DNA of 33,630 bases, taken from Alcanivorax sp. (lineage in GTDB: Bacteria; Pseudomonadota; Gammaproteobacteria; Pseudomonadales; Alcanivoracaceae). The position numbers were made by a program, and so were the translations under genes. The notes below the pieces were generated by a model. The model had not been told where the DNA came from. It did no database searches and saw only the letters and a program-made list of their open reading frames with translations. The DNA lies in contig PNLU01000025.1 in assembly GCA_013823245.1 (NCBI GenBank), forward strand, positions 1 through 33,630, in the 5' to 3' direction. Below are positions 26,195 to 33,112 of the stretch, in pieces; position 1 is the stretch's first letter; the number at the start of each line of letters is the position of its first letter.

Positions 26195-26405
26195 CCGTGG
26201 CAGGTGCGTCCGCGAGGACGTTAAACGGGAAGTCTGGTGCGGATTCAATCCAAGACCAGCGCTGCCCCCGCAACGGTGATCGGTGACAGGCATGACCGGC
26301 GTTTGATCACGCCAGCCACTGCGCAACGCGCGGGAAGGCGTCATGCCGAAGGCGCGCTCTTCAACGGAGCCCCTTCAACCGAGAGCCCGGATACCGGCCT
26401 GCCAC
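26195..26405 (+). promoter_or_regulatory. cobalamin riboswitch upstream of btuB
   Basis: The plus strand carries the same ordered elements as riboswitch 1: GGCAGGTGCG, ACGGGAAGTCTGGTGCG, GCTGCCCCCGCAACGG then TGATCGGTGACAGGCATG (26261 on), GCCACTGCGC, GGGAAGGCGTCATGCC, and the B12 box GAGCCCGGATACCGGCCTGCC-like segment ending at 26404. It should repress btuB, the lipoprotein and cobT when the cofactor is abundant. The core GCTGCCCCCGCAACGGTGATCGG region is identical in both elements while the flanks differ. The element plus its platform explain the gene-free stretch 26064-26526. Confidence 0.95.
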
Positions 26406-26414
26406 CGGCTATCG

Positions 26415-26439
26415 ACGCAACTGCGGTGGGCTGTTGCGT
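26415..26439 (+). promoter_or_regulatory. regulatory hairpin (P13/L13-like) of riboswitch 2
   Basis: ACGCAAC (26415-26421) pairs with GTTGCGT (26433-26439) around TGCGGTGGGCT. The loop is complementary to GCCCCCGCA of the riboswitch core (within 26261-26275) with one bulged T, as in riboswitch 1. Downstream, a C run at 26457-26462 could pair with the GGGGG ribosome site of btuB (26516-26520), suggesting control of translation initiation. Confidence 0.5.
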
Positions 26440-26526
26440 GGGGTTTCTTCGTTCCACCCCCCTGATAGCTGCCAGAACCAACACCGCAGACTGTGGGGCA
26501 CGCCTGTGCCCGCACGGGGGATCATC

Positions 26527-28515
26527 ATGATCGCACTTCGCCTGCTGTCGGCCCTGCTGCCGGCCCTGCTGGTTGTCTGTGCATGGCCTGTGCAGGCCCG
26601 GCCACCCGCCACGCTGGAGCCGGTGCCGGTGCACGCCCGCGCCCTGAACGCGGCCGACGATCATCTCGGCAGCACGGGCACCGTGCGCGTGATCGAACGC
26701 GAGACTTTTGCCCACCGAATTACCACACTGGCGGACACCCTGCGCGACCAGCCCGGCATGCAGTTGCGCGAGAGCGGCGGCCTGGGCAGCGCCAGCACGC
26801 TGACACTGCGTGGCGCAAGCGGTCGGCAATTACCGGTGTTTCTGGACGGCATGCTGCTTAACGATCCGCTGTATGGCGGTTTCGATGCCACGCAGATTTC
26901 GTTACACGACATCGGCCGGATTCATATCTATGCGGGCCAGGCCCCGGCGCGTTATCCGCAAGCCGGGATTGGTGGTGCCATCGCTCTGGAATCACTGGAT
27001 ACCGCCGACGCCGAGCGGCTACGCCTGCGTCTGGGCGGCGGCAGTTTCGGTACGCGCCGGGCCGGGCTTTTTACCGGGGGCCAGCAAGACCGGCTAGGTT
27101 ACTGGCTGTCACTGAATCATCAGGCCGCCGACAACGATTTTCCCTTCGACAATCACGCCGACTGGTTCAACCCCAATGACGGTGCGCGCACGCGGCGTCG
27201 TAACGCCGATGTGCGCCAGGATGACGCCAGCGCACGACTGAACCTGGCCCGTGAAAACGGCGACCGTATCGATCTGTTGTGGCAATGGAGTGACAAGGAT
27301 CAGGGCGTGCCCAGCATCCAGAACTGGGCCAACAACCGCGCCCGGCTGACACGCTCCCAGCAGCGCGCGCAGCTGCAATATCGCGGGCAGCAACCTTTCG
27401 CCGGTCGCCTGCACCACAGTCACCGGCTGCTGGTGGCGCAATTCGATGAACATTACGTCGATCGCACCGGGCGCGTCGGCACCGACACCTACGATGTTGC
27501 CACCGACACGGACCAGGTCGGCCTGCACAATGCGCTCAGCTGGTTGCAGGGCGGGCATATTTTCAGCGTCGCGCTGGACATGCAGCACTACGATCAGTTT
27601 CAGCACAATCGTTTGCAACCGGAACGCTCCGGCCAGCGCGAGCGGCGCGTGCTGGCCAGTGCCCTCAGCCACGAATGGCATAGTGATGACGCACGCTGGC
27701 AGACCCAGGCCGTGTTGCGCCACACCGCACTGCGGGACGATGCCGATGATGTGGGCACCGACGGCAACGCCTCACGCGAGCGCGTCACCGGCACGTATCA
27801 CGGTTGGCACCTGGGCAGCCGCTATGCCCTGACACCGGCGCTGAGTGTGCAGGCCAACGTATCACGCCAGGCACGCCTGCCGACCCTGGTGGAACGCTTC
27901 GGGCAGCAGGGTTCGTTTATCGGCAACCCGAACCTGGAAGCCGAAGAGGCCCTCAACACGGAACTTGGCGTGACGCTGGACGGGTCACGATATCGCCTCG
28001 CATTAACCGGCTTTCACCGCGACCTGTCCCCCGCCATCGTCACCATCTATGACGCCCGCGGCGTGGGACGGTATATCAACAGCGAGGGTCGGTTGGTCGG
28101 CATCGAGGCGGAAGCGCGACTGGACGTCACCCGCCGCTGGTCTCTGGATATGCATGGCACCTGGCTGGACTCCGAAAGCCGCTCGGCCAATATCCCCGAT
28201 CGCGACGGGCGAAAACTGCCCGGGCTCTATCACCGCAGCGCACGCGCCGGCAGCCACTGGCGGATCGGCGCCTTCGAACTGGCCTTGCTGGGCCGCTACG
28301 ACGACGAACTCTATTACGACTCGGTCAACGCCTTGCGTGCTGACGGTCGCGTGTTGATGGACGCACGACTCGGCTGGCTGCCGCGCTGGCAGCATGCGTC
28401 CCGCCTGCGGCTGGATCTGGAGGTGCGCAACATCAGCGACCGCCGCTATCAGGACTTCAACCGTTTTCCCGATGTCGGCCGTGCTGCCTTCGTGACACTG
28501 GATATCGCCTTGTAA
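26527..28515 (+). CDS. btuB: TonB-dependent cobalamin receptor, BtuB-like
   Basis: This 662-residue outer-membrane receptor has a signal peptide MIALRLLSALLPALLVVC...VQA, then ATLEPVPVHARAL as the likely TonB box. The plug domain (about 45-165) contains TLADTLRDQPGMQLRESGG, LTLRGASGRQLPVFLDGM, LYGGFDATQISLHDIGRI and YAGQAPARYPQAGIGGAI. The remaining 500 residues form the 22-stranded barrel (VSRQARLPTLVERFGQQGSF, NPNLEAEEALNTELG). The cobalamin riboswitch directly upstream makes B12 or a corrinoid the expected ligand. The ATG at 26527 has GGGGGA 5 bases upstream; the open frame back to 26434 is leader RNA. The last residue is Leu (TLDIAL), not the usual Phe. The lipoprotein gene follows after 20 bases. 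Confidence 0.93.
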   Translation: MIALRLLSALLPALLVVCAWPVQARPPATLEPVPVHARALNAADDHLGSTGTVRVIERETFAHRITTLADTLRDQPGMQLRESGGLGSASTLTLRGASGRQLPVFLDGMLLNDPLYGGFDATQISLHDIGRIHIYAGQAPARYPQAGIGGAIALESLDTADAERLRLRLGGGSFGTRRAGLFTGGQQDRLGYWLSLNHQAADNDFPFDNHADWFNPNDGARTRRRNADVRQDDASARLNLARENGDRIDLLWQWSDKDQGVPSIQNWANNRARLTRSQQRAQLQYRGQQPFAGRLHHSHRLLVAQFDEHYVDRTGRVGTDTYDVATDTDQVGLHNALSWLQGGHIFSVALDMQHYDQFQHNRLQPERSGQRERRVLASALSHEWHSDDARWQTQAVLRHTALRDDADDVGTDGNASRERVTGTYHGWHLGSRYALTPALSVQANVSRQARLPTLVERFGQQGSFIGNPNLEAEEALNTELGVTLDGSRYRLALTGFHRDLSPAIVTIYDARGVGRYINSEGRLVGIEAEARLDVTRRWSLDMHGTWLDSESRSANIPDRDGRKLPGLYHRSARAGSHWRIGAFELALLGRYDDELYYDSVNALRADGRVLMDARLGWLPRWQHASRLRLDLEVRNISDRRYQDFNRFPDVGRAAFVTLDIAL

Positions 28516-28535
28516 CCCTCAACCTGGAGCACACC

Positions 28536-29774
28536 ATGCGCCATCAATATGCATTGTTCTCGCGCCTGACCCTGTTGCCTTTGCTGACACTGCTGCTGGC
28601 CGCCTGCGGCGGCAGTTCCGGCAGCAGCGATCGCCGCCCCAACTTCGACGGCAACGTTGCGGTGGTCACCACTGCTGCGTCGGATTTTTCCTCCGGCGGT
28701 GTTGATCTGATCGACATGGATGAAGCCCCGGGGCGGGCCTATGGTCCTTATCACAGCACGGCGTCCGATATTTCGGTCGTCGCCCATGGCCGTGACTATT
28801 ACCTGATCGAGCGTTTCCAGACCGACCGCATCAACAAGGTGGATATCCATCAGCCCGCCCTGTTCACCTGGCGCTACAGCGCGCTGGAAGCTGGCGACGA
28901 AGCCTCCAGCAACCCTTATACGATGATCTTCGCCAGCGATGACAAAGCCTATCTGCTGCGTTACGGCAGCACCCATGCCTGGATCGTCGACCCCACGGCT
29001 ACCCATGAGGAAGATTTTCATATCGGTTCGCTGGATCTGTCGCACTACACACCGGATGGCTTCGACGTACCGCGTATGTCCAGCGGCGTCATCGTTGATG
29101 ATCGCCTGTTTATCACGCTGCAACGCCTGGGCGGTTTTGATGCCGATGACAACCCGCGCCCCTTTGACCCTGCCAACACCAGCTACGTCGCCGTTTTTGA
29201 TATCAACACCGATGAAGAAATCGACACCGGCCACGGCGAAGGTGACTTGCCAGGCATCCCGCTGCTTGCCCGCAACCCGGAACACATCACCCATCATCCG
29301 GATGTCGGACTGCTGGTACAGAGCATTGGCAACTACGGCAGCAATAATCTGAGCGGTATTGATCAGATCGACACCGAGACCTATGAAGCCTCCCGGCTTG
29401 TTGAAGGCAGCGCCGAACTGGGCGGCATTGCCGGCGTCGCTGTGATCGACGACACCACCGCCTTTCTGGTGACCTATGGCGGCTGGATGAACAATGCCCT
29501 GCGCAGCCTCAACCCGGTTACCGGAGATGTTGGCGATGTGGTGGCAAACATCGAGGCACAACATGTCACCAGCCTCGCCGTCAGCCCCCAGCAGCAACTC
29601 TGGGTGGGTCTCGGCCTGATCGTCGACAACAATCGCGATGATATTCTGGCGCCGGGTCTTTACGTTATTGATCCGGACACCGGCGCAACGGTGCGCCGCA
29701 TCAATACCTCCGGCAACCCGATTGGCACCAGCTTCATGCTTGCGCCAGAGGGCGACAACGAGACCGCGCCGTGA
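28536..29774 (+). CDS. outer-membrane lipoprotein of probable beta-propeller fold, BtuG-like candidate
   Basis: This 412-residue protein lies between btuB and cobT in the riboswitch-2 transcript. The signal peptide ends in the lipobox LAAC (acylated C24), followed by Gly-Gly, so no Asp(+2) inner-membrane retention signal. A GSSGSS linker follows, then a domain of repeating four-strand-like units: [76 protein letters not shown] and [14 protein letters not shown]. This is the signature style of YVTN-type beta-propellers. No catalytic motif seen. BtuG of Bacteroides is a surface propeller lipoprotein that binds B12 and docks on BtuB; the same role here is inferred from context and fold only. GGAG lies 6 bases before the ATG; the stop overlaps the cobT start. 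Confidence 0.88.
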   Translation: MRHQYALFSRLTLLPLLTLLLAACGGSSGSSDRRPNFDGNVAVVTTAASDFSSGGVDLIDMDEAPGRAYGPYHSTASDISVVAHGRDYYLIERFQTDRINKVDIHQPALFTWRYSALEAGDEASSNPYTMIFASDDKAYLLRYGSTHAWIVDPTATHEEDFHIGSLDLSHYTPDGFDVPRMSSGVIVDDRLFITLQRLGGFDADDNPRPFDPANTSYVAVFDINTDEEIDTGHGEGDLPGIPLLARNPEHITHHPDVGLLVQSIGNYGSNNLSGIDQIDTETYEASRLVEGSAELGGIAGVAVIDDTTAFLVTYGGWMNNALRSLNPVTGDVGDVVANIEAQHVTSLAVSPQQQLWVGLGLIVDNNRDDILAPGLYVIDPDTGATVRRINTSGNPIGTSFMLAPEGDNETAP

Positions 29775-30799
29775 AAGCACCGGACGCCACCTTTGCGGAT
29801 CACGCCCGGGCACGCCAGGCCAACCTGACCAAGCCGGCCGGTTCACTCGGTCGGCTTGAGCAACTGGCCATCGCTCTCGCCGCCCAGCAGGGTCGCGAGC
29901 GGCCTTCAGTGGAGCGCGTTCATATCGCGCTGTTTGCTGCCGACCATGGTGTGTGCGAGGAAGGCATCTCCGCTTTTCCGCAGGCGGTCACCGCACAGAT
30001 GATCGCCAACTTTGCCAGCGGCGGTGCCGCCATCAGTGTGCTGGCCAGGCAGCTGGGCGCCACGCTGGAGATCATCGACACCGGCACCCTCGGCCTGCCG
30101 CACCCCGCCGCGCGGAATGCCCGAGTGGGCCCCGGCACCGCGAATGTCGCCCGCACCGATGCCATGACGCCTGCCCAGCGGGATCAGGCGCTGGCCGCAG
30201 GGGATGCAGCGGCGGCGCGCGCTGTAGACGCCGGTGCGGACCTGTTTATTGGTGGCGAGATGGGCATCGGCAATACCACCAGCGCCAGCGCACTGGCGTG
30301 TGCATTGCTGAATCGTCCTGCACATGCGCTCACCGGCCCGGGTACCGGGCTGGACGAGCGGGGTGTGACGCACAAGACGCGCGTGATCGAGGTGGCGCTG
30401 CAACGCCATGCCAACACCCATGGCACACGGTCGCGTGACCCGATGACAGCGCTGGCGTCGCTGGGCGGCTTCGAGATCGTCGCGCTGGCCGGTGCCCTGC
30501 TCGGCTGTGCCGCACGACGGCTGCCGGTTCTGGTAGACGGCTTTATTGTTTCCGTCGCTGCGCTGGCGGCAGTGCGCCACGCCCCGGCATTACGCGACTG
30601 GCTGCACTTTGCCCATCGCTCCGGCGAACCCGGACACAAGCATGTGCTGAACGCACTGGGCGCAGAGCCGTTGCTGAAACTCGGCATGCGTCTGGGTGAA
30701 GGCAGTGGCGCGGCCGTGGCCGTACCCCTGATGCGGGCCGCCTGCGTGTTGCACAACGAGATGGCAAGTTTCGAGCAAGCCGGTGTGGAAAGGGGTTAA
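29771..30799 (+). CDS. cobT: nicotinate-nucleotide--dimethylbenzimidazole phosphoribosyltransferase
   Basis: CobT (CobU in the Pseudomonas scheme) makes alpha-ribazole 5'-phosphate from nicotinate mononucleotide and 5,6-dimethylbenzimidazole, activating the lower ligand for CobS. 342 residues, near the usual length. Family marks: [102 protein letters not shown], and E310 in [11 protein letters not shown], the position of the catalytic Glu of the Salmonella enzyme. It starts with GTG, which overlaps the lipoprotein stop by 4 bases (GTGA), so the two are translationally coupled. The stop lies just before the terminator hairpin. Dimethylbenzimidazole supply (for example BluB) is not encoded in the window. 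Confidence 0.96.
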   Translation: MKAPDATFADHARARQANLTKPAGSLGRLEQLAIALAAQQGRERPSVERVHIALFAADHGVCEEGISAFPQAVTAQMIANFASGGAAISVLARQLGATLEIIDTGTLGLPHPAARNARVGPGTANVARTDAMTPAQRDQALAAGDAAAARAVDAGADLFIGGEMGIGNTTSASALACALLNRPAHALTGPGTGLDERGVTHKTRVIEVALQRHANTHGTRSRDPMTALASLGGFEIVALAGALLGCAARRLPVLVDGFIVSVAALAAVRHAPALRDWLHFAHRSGEPGHKHVLNALGAEPLLKLGMRLGEGSGAAVAVPLMRAACVLHNEMASFEQAGVERG

Positions 30800-30803
30800 A
30801 AAA

Positions 30804-30832
30804 ACCGGCATGGGCAATGCGCCCATGCCGGT
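30804..30832. terminator. bidirectional intrinsic terminator between cobT and the small membrane protein gene
   Basis: ACCGGCATGGGC (30804-30815) pairs perfectly with 30821-30832 around the loop AATGC. The seven A's just before it (30798-30804) become a T run on the minus strand, so it is a textbook terminator for the small gene at 30856-31002. On the plus strand it lies 5 bases after the cobT stop but lacks a T run, so termination there may be weaker. Confidence 0.8.
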
Positions 30833-30855
30833 GAGACTGTTAATCAAGAGACGTA

Positions 30856-31002
30856 TTAAAGCTTTTCAGCAATCAGGATCGCGACGGCGCCACAAAATAC
30901 GCCGACACCGATCACACGCACCGCCCACAAGCGCACGGACAACCAGTCCGTGACGTGGAACCGGTACATGATGGCAGACCACGCTGAACGTGAAACCTGC
31001 AT
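30856..31002 (-). CDS. small single-pass membrane protein, 48 residues
   Basis: I do not recognise this protein. It begins MQVSRSAWSAIMYRFHVTDW and ends with one membrane helix (WAVRVIGVGVFCGAVAILIA) and the tail EKL. The ATG at 31002 has a strong GGGGGA ribosome site only 3 bases away (GGGGGAATCATG), and a clean terminator follows the stop, so it looks like a genuine free-standing transcript. The frame stays open to 31113, but that extension has no ribosome site. It separates cobT from the AraC-type regulator and lies outside both riboswitch-controlled units, so a B12 link is not indicated. Such short proteins often act as subunits or regulators of membrane complexes; none can be named here. 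Confidence 0.6.
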   Translation of the reverse strand: MQVSRSAWSAIMYRFHVTDWLSVRLWAVRVIGVGVFCGAVAILIAEKL

Positions 31003-31225
31003 GATTCCCCCTTTGCGCCCGGACACCCGCATTCCTGTCAGGCCCGCTTGGCACAATGCTTGTATTCGGCGCTTCCCCACGCCGGACCCAACCCTGAACA
31101 TCTTGCAACGCACACCCGAACCCTTTCTTGAGCAGGTCCTGTAATGAGCAATTGCTATTCTGTGACCCGGTTACATGAACGGCTTGTCTACCTGTCTCGG
31201 ATTGCTTGCCCACCTGTCTCTGTTT

Positions 31226-32302
31226 TCAGCGCTCCACAGGCTCCCGGCAGAGCCGGGCCAGCCACTGACGCAACGCCGGGCGCGACGTCGACGCGCTGCT
31301 GCGATCATCCGTTGATGCACGGCTGGCCTCCTCGCTGGCCGCCAGCAAGTCGCCCGGCAGCACGTCAAAGGTGCGCCGAAACAGGCGAGTAAAGTGGCTC
31401 TGGCTGTTAAAGCCCCAGCGCATCGCCACATCAATGACGCGTCGCGGGCGCCCCAGCACCCCCGGGCGTGCCAGTTCGTCGTAACAACGGCGCAAGCGCG
31501 CCTCACGAATGAAACCCGCCACACCGCCCAGCGGTTCGAACAGCCGGTATAACCCTGCTCGTGAAAAACCAAACTGCCGGCACAAGTGCTCCGGGCTCAG
31601 ATCATCCTGGCCAAGGCAGCGCAATATGTAGGCGCATACCGCCTCACGCCGGGCCTGTTCGGGCAACCCGGCCAGGGCCTGCTCCGGGTCCTGCCGCAAT
31701 CCGCGAAAGGCCGCCACCGTGGTCGCCACCAGCGTTTCATTAACGGGCCCCAGCGTCTCTGGGCCGACATGGGCCAACTGCCGCCACACGGTAAGCAGGT
31801 GATTGCCAAGAATGGCCGCCATGGGCGAAGCGGCAGGCAACACAGCTCCACACGGCAACTTGCCCGCGTCACGAACCAGTTCGCGGGGAATCACCAGCGA
31901 CAGCACTGTCGAGGCTTGCGCACGGGTCGCCAGCGGATCAGCCATGTCGAGCAAACTGATGTCGCCCTGGTTCACGCGTACCGGGCGGTGACCGTTATGC
32001 CCCTGATAACCACCGCGCATATAAAGCTGTACCAGAAGCGGATCAGCACCGCCGTCGGCAGTGTGATGCAGGCCACGCTCGTACAGGCTCTCTGGAAACT
32101 CGCTGCGGGCCAGTAACAGATGCTGCAAATCGTAACTGTCGATGCGAGCCCTGCAGTGGCCTGCGGACTCGTCAGCCAACCTGGCATGAAACAGCGGCGA
32201 CAGGCTTTCACGCCAGATCGCGTAACCCTCTTCGGTCGGCAGGCTTGCTGTATCCAGCGAATCGAACGGCACGCCCGACGCCATGCCATGTTCCGTGGAC
32301 AT
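31226..32302 (-). CDS. AraC-family transcriptional regulator
   Basis: A regulator of 358 residues. The N-terminal 240 residues resemble the AraC-binding-like domain of AraC/XylS proteins (LLLARSEFPESLYERG, VRVNQGDISLLDMADPLATRA). The C-terminal DNA-binding domain has two helix-turn-helix units: LSPEHLCRQFGFSRAGLYRLFEPLGGV and the second ending in the family signature VAMRWGFNSQSHFTRLFRRTFDVLPGDLL. The last 30 residues are Ser/Arg rich. The ATG at 32302 has GAGGGGGC a few bases upstream; the open frame to 32428 overlaps the promoter and is leader. It diverges from cobC across about 190 bases, which contain its own promoter and a CRP-type palindrome. Ligand and targets are unknown; control of the adjacent cob genes is possible but not shown. 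Confidence 0.92.
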   Translation of the reverse strand: MSTEHGMASGVPFDSLDTASLPTEEGYAIWRESLSPLFHARLADESAGHCRARIDSYDLQHLLLARSEFPESLYERGLHHTADGGADPLLVQLYMRGGYQGHNGHRPVRVNQGDISLLDMADPLATRAQASTVLSLVIPRELVRDAGKLPCGAVLPAASPMAAILGNHLLTVWRQLAHVGPETLGPVNETLVATTVAAFRGLRQDPEQALAGLPEQARREAVCAYILRCLGQDDLSPEHLCRQFGFSRAGLYRLFEPLGGVAGFIREARLRRCYDELARPGVLGRPRRVIDVAMRWGFNSQSHFTRLFRRTFDVLPGDLLAASEEASRASTDDRSSASTSRPALRQWLARLCREPVER

Positions 32303-32337
32303 ACTGCGCCCCCTCACTGCACGCCCGGTGCACGTCG

Positions 32338-32367
32338 ATATTAGCGTGAAGAAGAGATCAATGTGAA
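32338..32367 (-). promoter_or_regulatory. predicted sigma-70 promoter of the araC-family gene
   Basis: On the minus strand, TTCACA (32367-32362, 5 of 6) and TAATAT (32343-32338, 4 of 6) are separated by 18 bases. The start would lie about 30 bases before the ATG. The -35 hexamer is the inner half of the CRP-like palindrome, so a bound protein would cover it. Confidence 0.5.
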
Positions 32368-32377
32368 CCGTGTCACA
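32362..32377. promoter_or_regulatory. CRP/Vfr-type binding site candidate
   Basis: TGTGA-ACCGTG-TCACA matches the CRP/Vfr core TGTGA-N6-TCACA at all ten specified positions, with A/T-rich flanks (CAA before, CTTT after). It overlaps the -35 region of the araC-family promoter and is about 120 bases upstream of cobC. Confidence 0.55.
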
Positions 32378-32494
32378 CTTTGTCAAATTGCGCCTTTTAT
32401 TGTCATAGCGCCGCGACAACCCCGGCATAGCGCTTGCCCTTTACGGCCACGCTCACTACCTTCATGCCTCGCTTTCGCCACCGGACCCTCATCT

Positions 32495-33112
32495 GTGACC
32501 TCTATCACGACCTGCATCATCGACCTGCTGCGCCACGGCGAGCCCGAGGGCGGCATCATGTATCGCGGTCAGCGCGACGACCCGCTGAGCGACACCGGCT
32601 GGGCGCAGATGCGCGATGCCGCCGGGCGCGATCAGGGCTGGCAACACGTCATCAGCTCCCCGCTGCGCCGGTGCCGGGATTTCGCCCGCGACCTGGCCGG
32701 CACGCGCGATTTGCCACTGACCGTGGTACCCGACCTGCGCGAGATCAACTTCGGCCACTGGGAGGGCCTGACACCCGAACAGGTGGAGGCGCGAGACCCG
32801 GGCCGTCTGGCCGCGTTCTGGGCCGATGCCGAAGGCCACCCACCGCCCGGTGGTGAGCCCCTGAGCGCGTTTCATCAGCGCGTAGCCGGAGCCTGGCAGA
32901 CGCTGATCGAGGCGCCGCCCGCAGAGCATCTGCTGATCGTCGCCCACGGAGGTGTCATTCGTATGATGCTGGCCGAGGTGCTGGGCCTGTCGCCAGCGCG
33001 TGCCATGGCGGGCTTCCAGGTGCCCTTTGCCTGCCGCACCCGGGTACGCATGGACCTGACGCCCCATGGGCGCCTGCTCAGTCTCACCAGTCATGGCCAG
33101 GGCGCGCACTGA
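32495..33112 (+). CDS. cobC: alpha-ribazole phosphatase (histidine phosphatase family)
   Basis: CobC removes the 5'-phosphate from alpha-ribazole phosphate or from adenosylcobalamin phosphate near the end of the pathway. 205 residues. The histidine-phosphatase motif is LLRHGEPE with H14 as nucleophile. The second active-site histidine is H151 in IVAHGGVIRMML. SSPLRRCRDFARDLA and LREINFGHWEGLTPEQ are typical of the CobC/PhoE branch. The GTG at 32495 is chosen because it starts just before the first beta strand; the frame is open to a GTG at 32363 inside the CRP-like site, and no in-frame ATG is available before residue 20 or so. The ribosome site is weak (GGA about 10 bases away). It overlaps cobS by one base (TGATG), and context makes CobC more likely than a phosphoglycerate-mutase-like enzyme. 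Confidence 0.9.
   Translation: MTSITTCIIDLLRHGEPEGGIMYRGQRDDPLSDTGWAQMRDAAGRDQGWQHVISSPLRRCRDFARDLAGTRDLPLTVVPDLREINFGHWEGLTPEQVEARDPGRLAAFWADAEGHPPPGGEPLSAFHQRVAGAWQTLIEAPPAEHLLIVAHGGVIRMMLAEVLGLSPARAMAGFQVPFACRTRVRMDLTPHGRLLSLTSHGQGAH

Noticed and set aside
28449-29846. A 465-codon minus-strand frame opposite the lipoprotein gene
   Set aside because: The plus-strand frame has a lipobox, a ribosome site and overlap coupling with cobT; the antisense frame has none of these.
30950-31144. A 64-codon plus-strand frame opposite the small membrane protein
   Set aside because: No ribosome site, no domain, and it runs over the promoter/leader region of the minus-strand small gene.
31144-31392. An 82-codon plus-strand frame after the sigma-54-like element
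   Set aside because: It overlaps the end of the AraC-type gene, has a poor ribosome site and an implausible Pro/Arg/Ala-rich product.
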